Made by a program: the position numbers and the translations under genes. From assembly GCF_004123295.1 (NCBI RefSeq), contig NZ_SDMK01000002.1, forward strand, positions 1,074,784 through 1,138,783: DNA of 64,000 nucleotides. The letters are read 5' to 3'. This document shows, piece after piece, positions 63,874-64,000 of the stretch. The notes beneath the pieces are model-generated. The model ran no database searches, was not told the origin of the DNA, and saw only the letters and a list, made by a program, of their open reading frames with translations. Within the stretch, counting starts at the first letter, position 1. Every line of letters begins with the position of its first letter. The DNA is from Silvibacterium dinghuense. GTDB lineage: Bacteria; Acidobacteriota; Terriglobia; Terriglobales; Acidobacteriaceae.

Positions 63874-64000
63874 TTATGCGCGCTCCAGGCGGACATGATG
63901 TGCCCGGCGCAACAGCCGCAGATTCCGCGCCGTCTTCTCAAGCAGCGCGCCAAAGATTCGGTGTGCCTGCATGAGCTCGCGGGACGGGACAGTGCGCTGT
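63874..64000 (-). CDS. Probable FlgN-like flagellar chaperone, C-terminal fragment
   Basis: Only the last 41 codons are inside the window; the stop TAA is at 63874-63876. The visible segment is a helical Arg/Leu-rich tail (LLEKTARNLRLLRRAHHVRL) consistent with FlgN-type chaperones. Placement directly upstream of flgK is the main support; sequence alone is too short to prove it. Confidence 0.45.
   Translation of the reverse strand, partial: QRTVPSRELMQAHRIFGALLEKTARNLRLLRRAHHVRLERA

Noticed and set aside
1-64000. CRISPR arrays, insertion sequences, prophage
   Set aside because: No regularly spaced direct repeats, transposase motifs, phage structural genes or terminal inverted repeats were seen.

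Overview
The window looks like chromosome of a Gram-negative acidobacterium (Acidobacteriota, probably Terriglobia/Acidobacteriaceae). Lineage markers are the tandem ADOP-type ABC permeases behind a PadR repressor and a secreted protein with the VWFA-related acidobacterial domain. KDO activation (kdsB), a TonB-dependent receptor, an RND/OMF efflux system and several beta-barrel proteins show an outer membrane. GC is moderately high. I see no insertion sequence, prophage, integrase or CRISPR array. The gene mix is mostly housekeeping and envelope functions in short operons on both strands, with strong hairpins between many convergent genes. The genus cannot be fixed from the sequence alone.

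Layout. 1-3.4 kb: padR followed by two ADOP permeases (the second runs off the left edge), with a palindrome in front of padR. 3.5-8.7 kb: a GntR/FCD regulator, a two-pore-helix-type ion channel, a DUF2905 protein, xseA and glmM. 8.7-15.4 kb: polA, queA, a MscS channel, a small secreted coiled-coil protein and a FUSC-type membrane protein. 15.5-18.4 kb: trxC, a MoaD-MoaE fusion overlapping a VWFA protein, and a small outer-membrane barrel. 18.6-25 kb: a PBP1B-like class A PBP, a histidine kinase with an ethylene-receptor-like membrane domain, and proS. 25-34.5 kb: a four-gene tripartite efflux operon with two RND pumps (MdtABC-like plus OMF). 35-39 kb: the glycerol operon glpK-glpD-glpF. 39-49.4 kb: a TonB receptor, two small conserved proteins, an M20 peptidase, acs, kdsB, a large MscS channel and an MFS transporter.

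49.4-61.2 kb is the most unusual part. It holds a PilZ protein plus a LuxR-type regulator that lacks the phospho-accepting Asp, an ATP-grasp-like protein, and tRNA-Met followed by an inverted near-copy of its own anticodon arm. Next come an S41 (CtpA-like) protein lacking both catalytic Ser and Lys, a second class A PBP, a porin, a glutaredoxin, a TIR-domain protein, a haem-c Tll0287/HAMP sensor without an output domain, tRNA-Leu and a DUF3467 protein. 61.4-64 kb: flgK-flgL preceded by the tail of a probable FlgN chaperone.

Functionally, the window links peptidoglycan and envelope building (glmM, two PBPs, kdsB, S41 protein), export and osmotic protection (RND operon, FUSC, two MscS), carbon entry (glycerol, acetate), cofactor and redox work (MoaDE, trxC, glutaredoxin) and several atypical signalling proteins. 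The best candidates for new biology are the tRNA/anti-anticodon-arm structure, the S41 pseudoprotease, the ethylene-receptor-like kinase, the TIR protein with a kinase-associated tail, and the non-phosphorylatable regulator coupled to PilZ.
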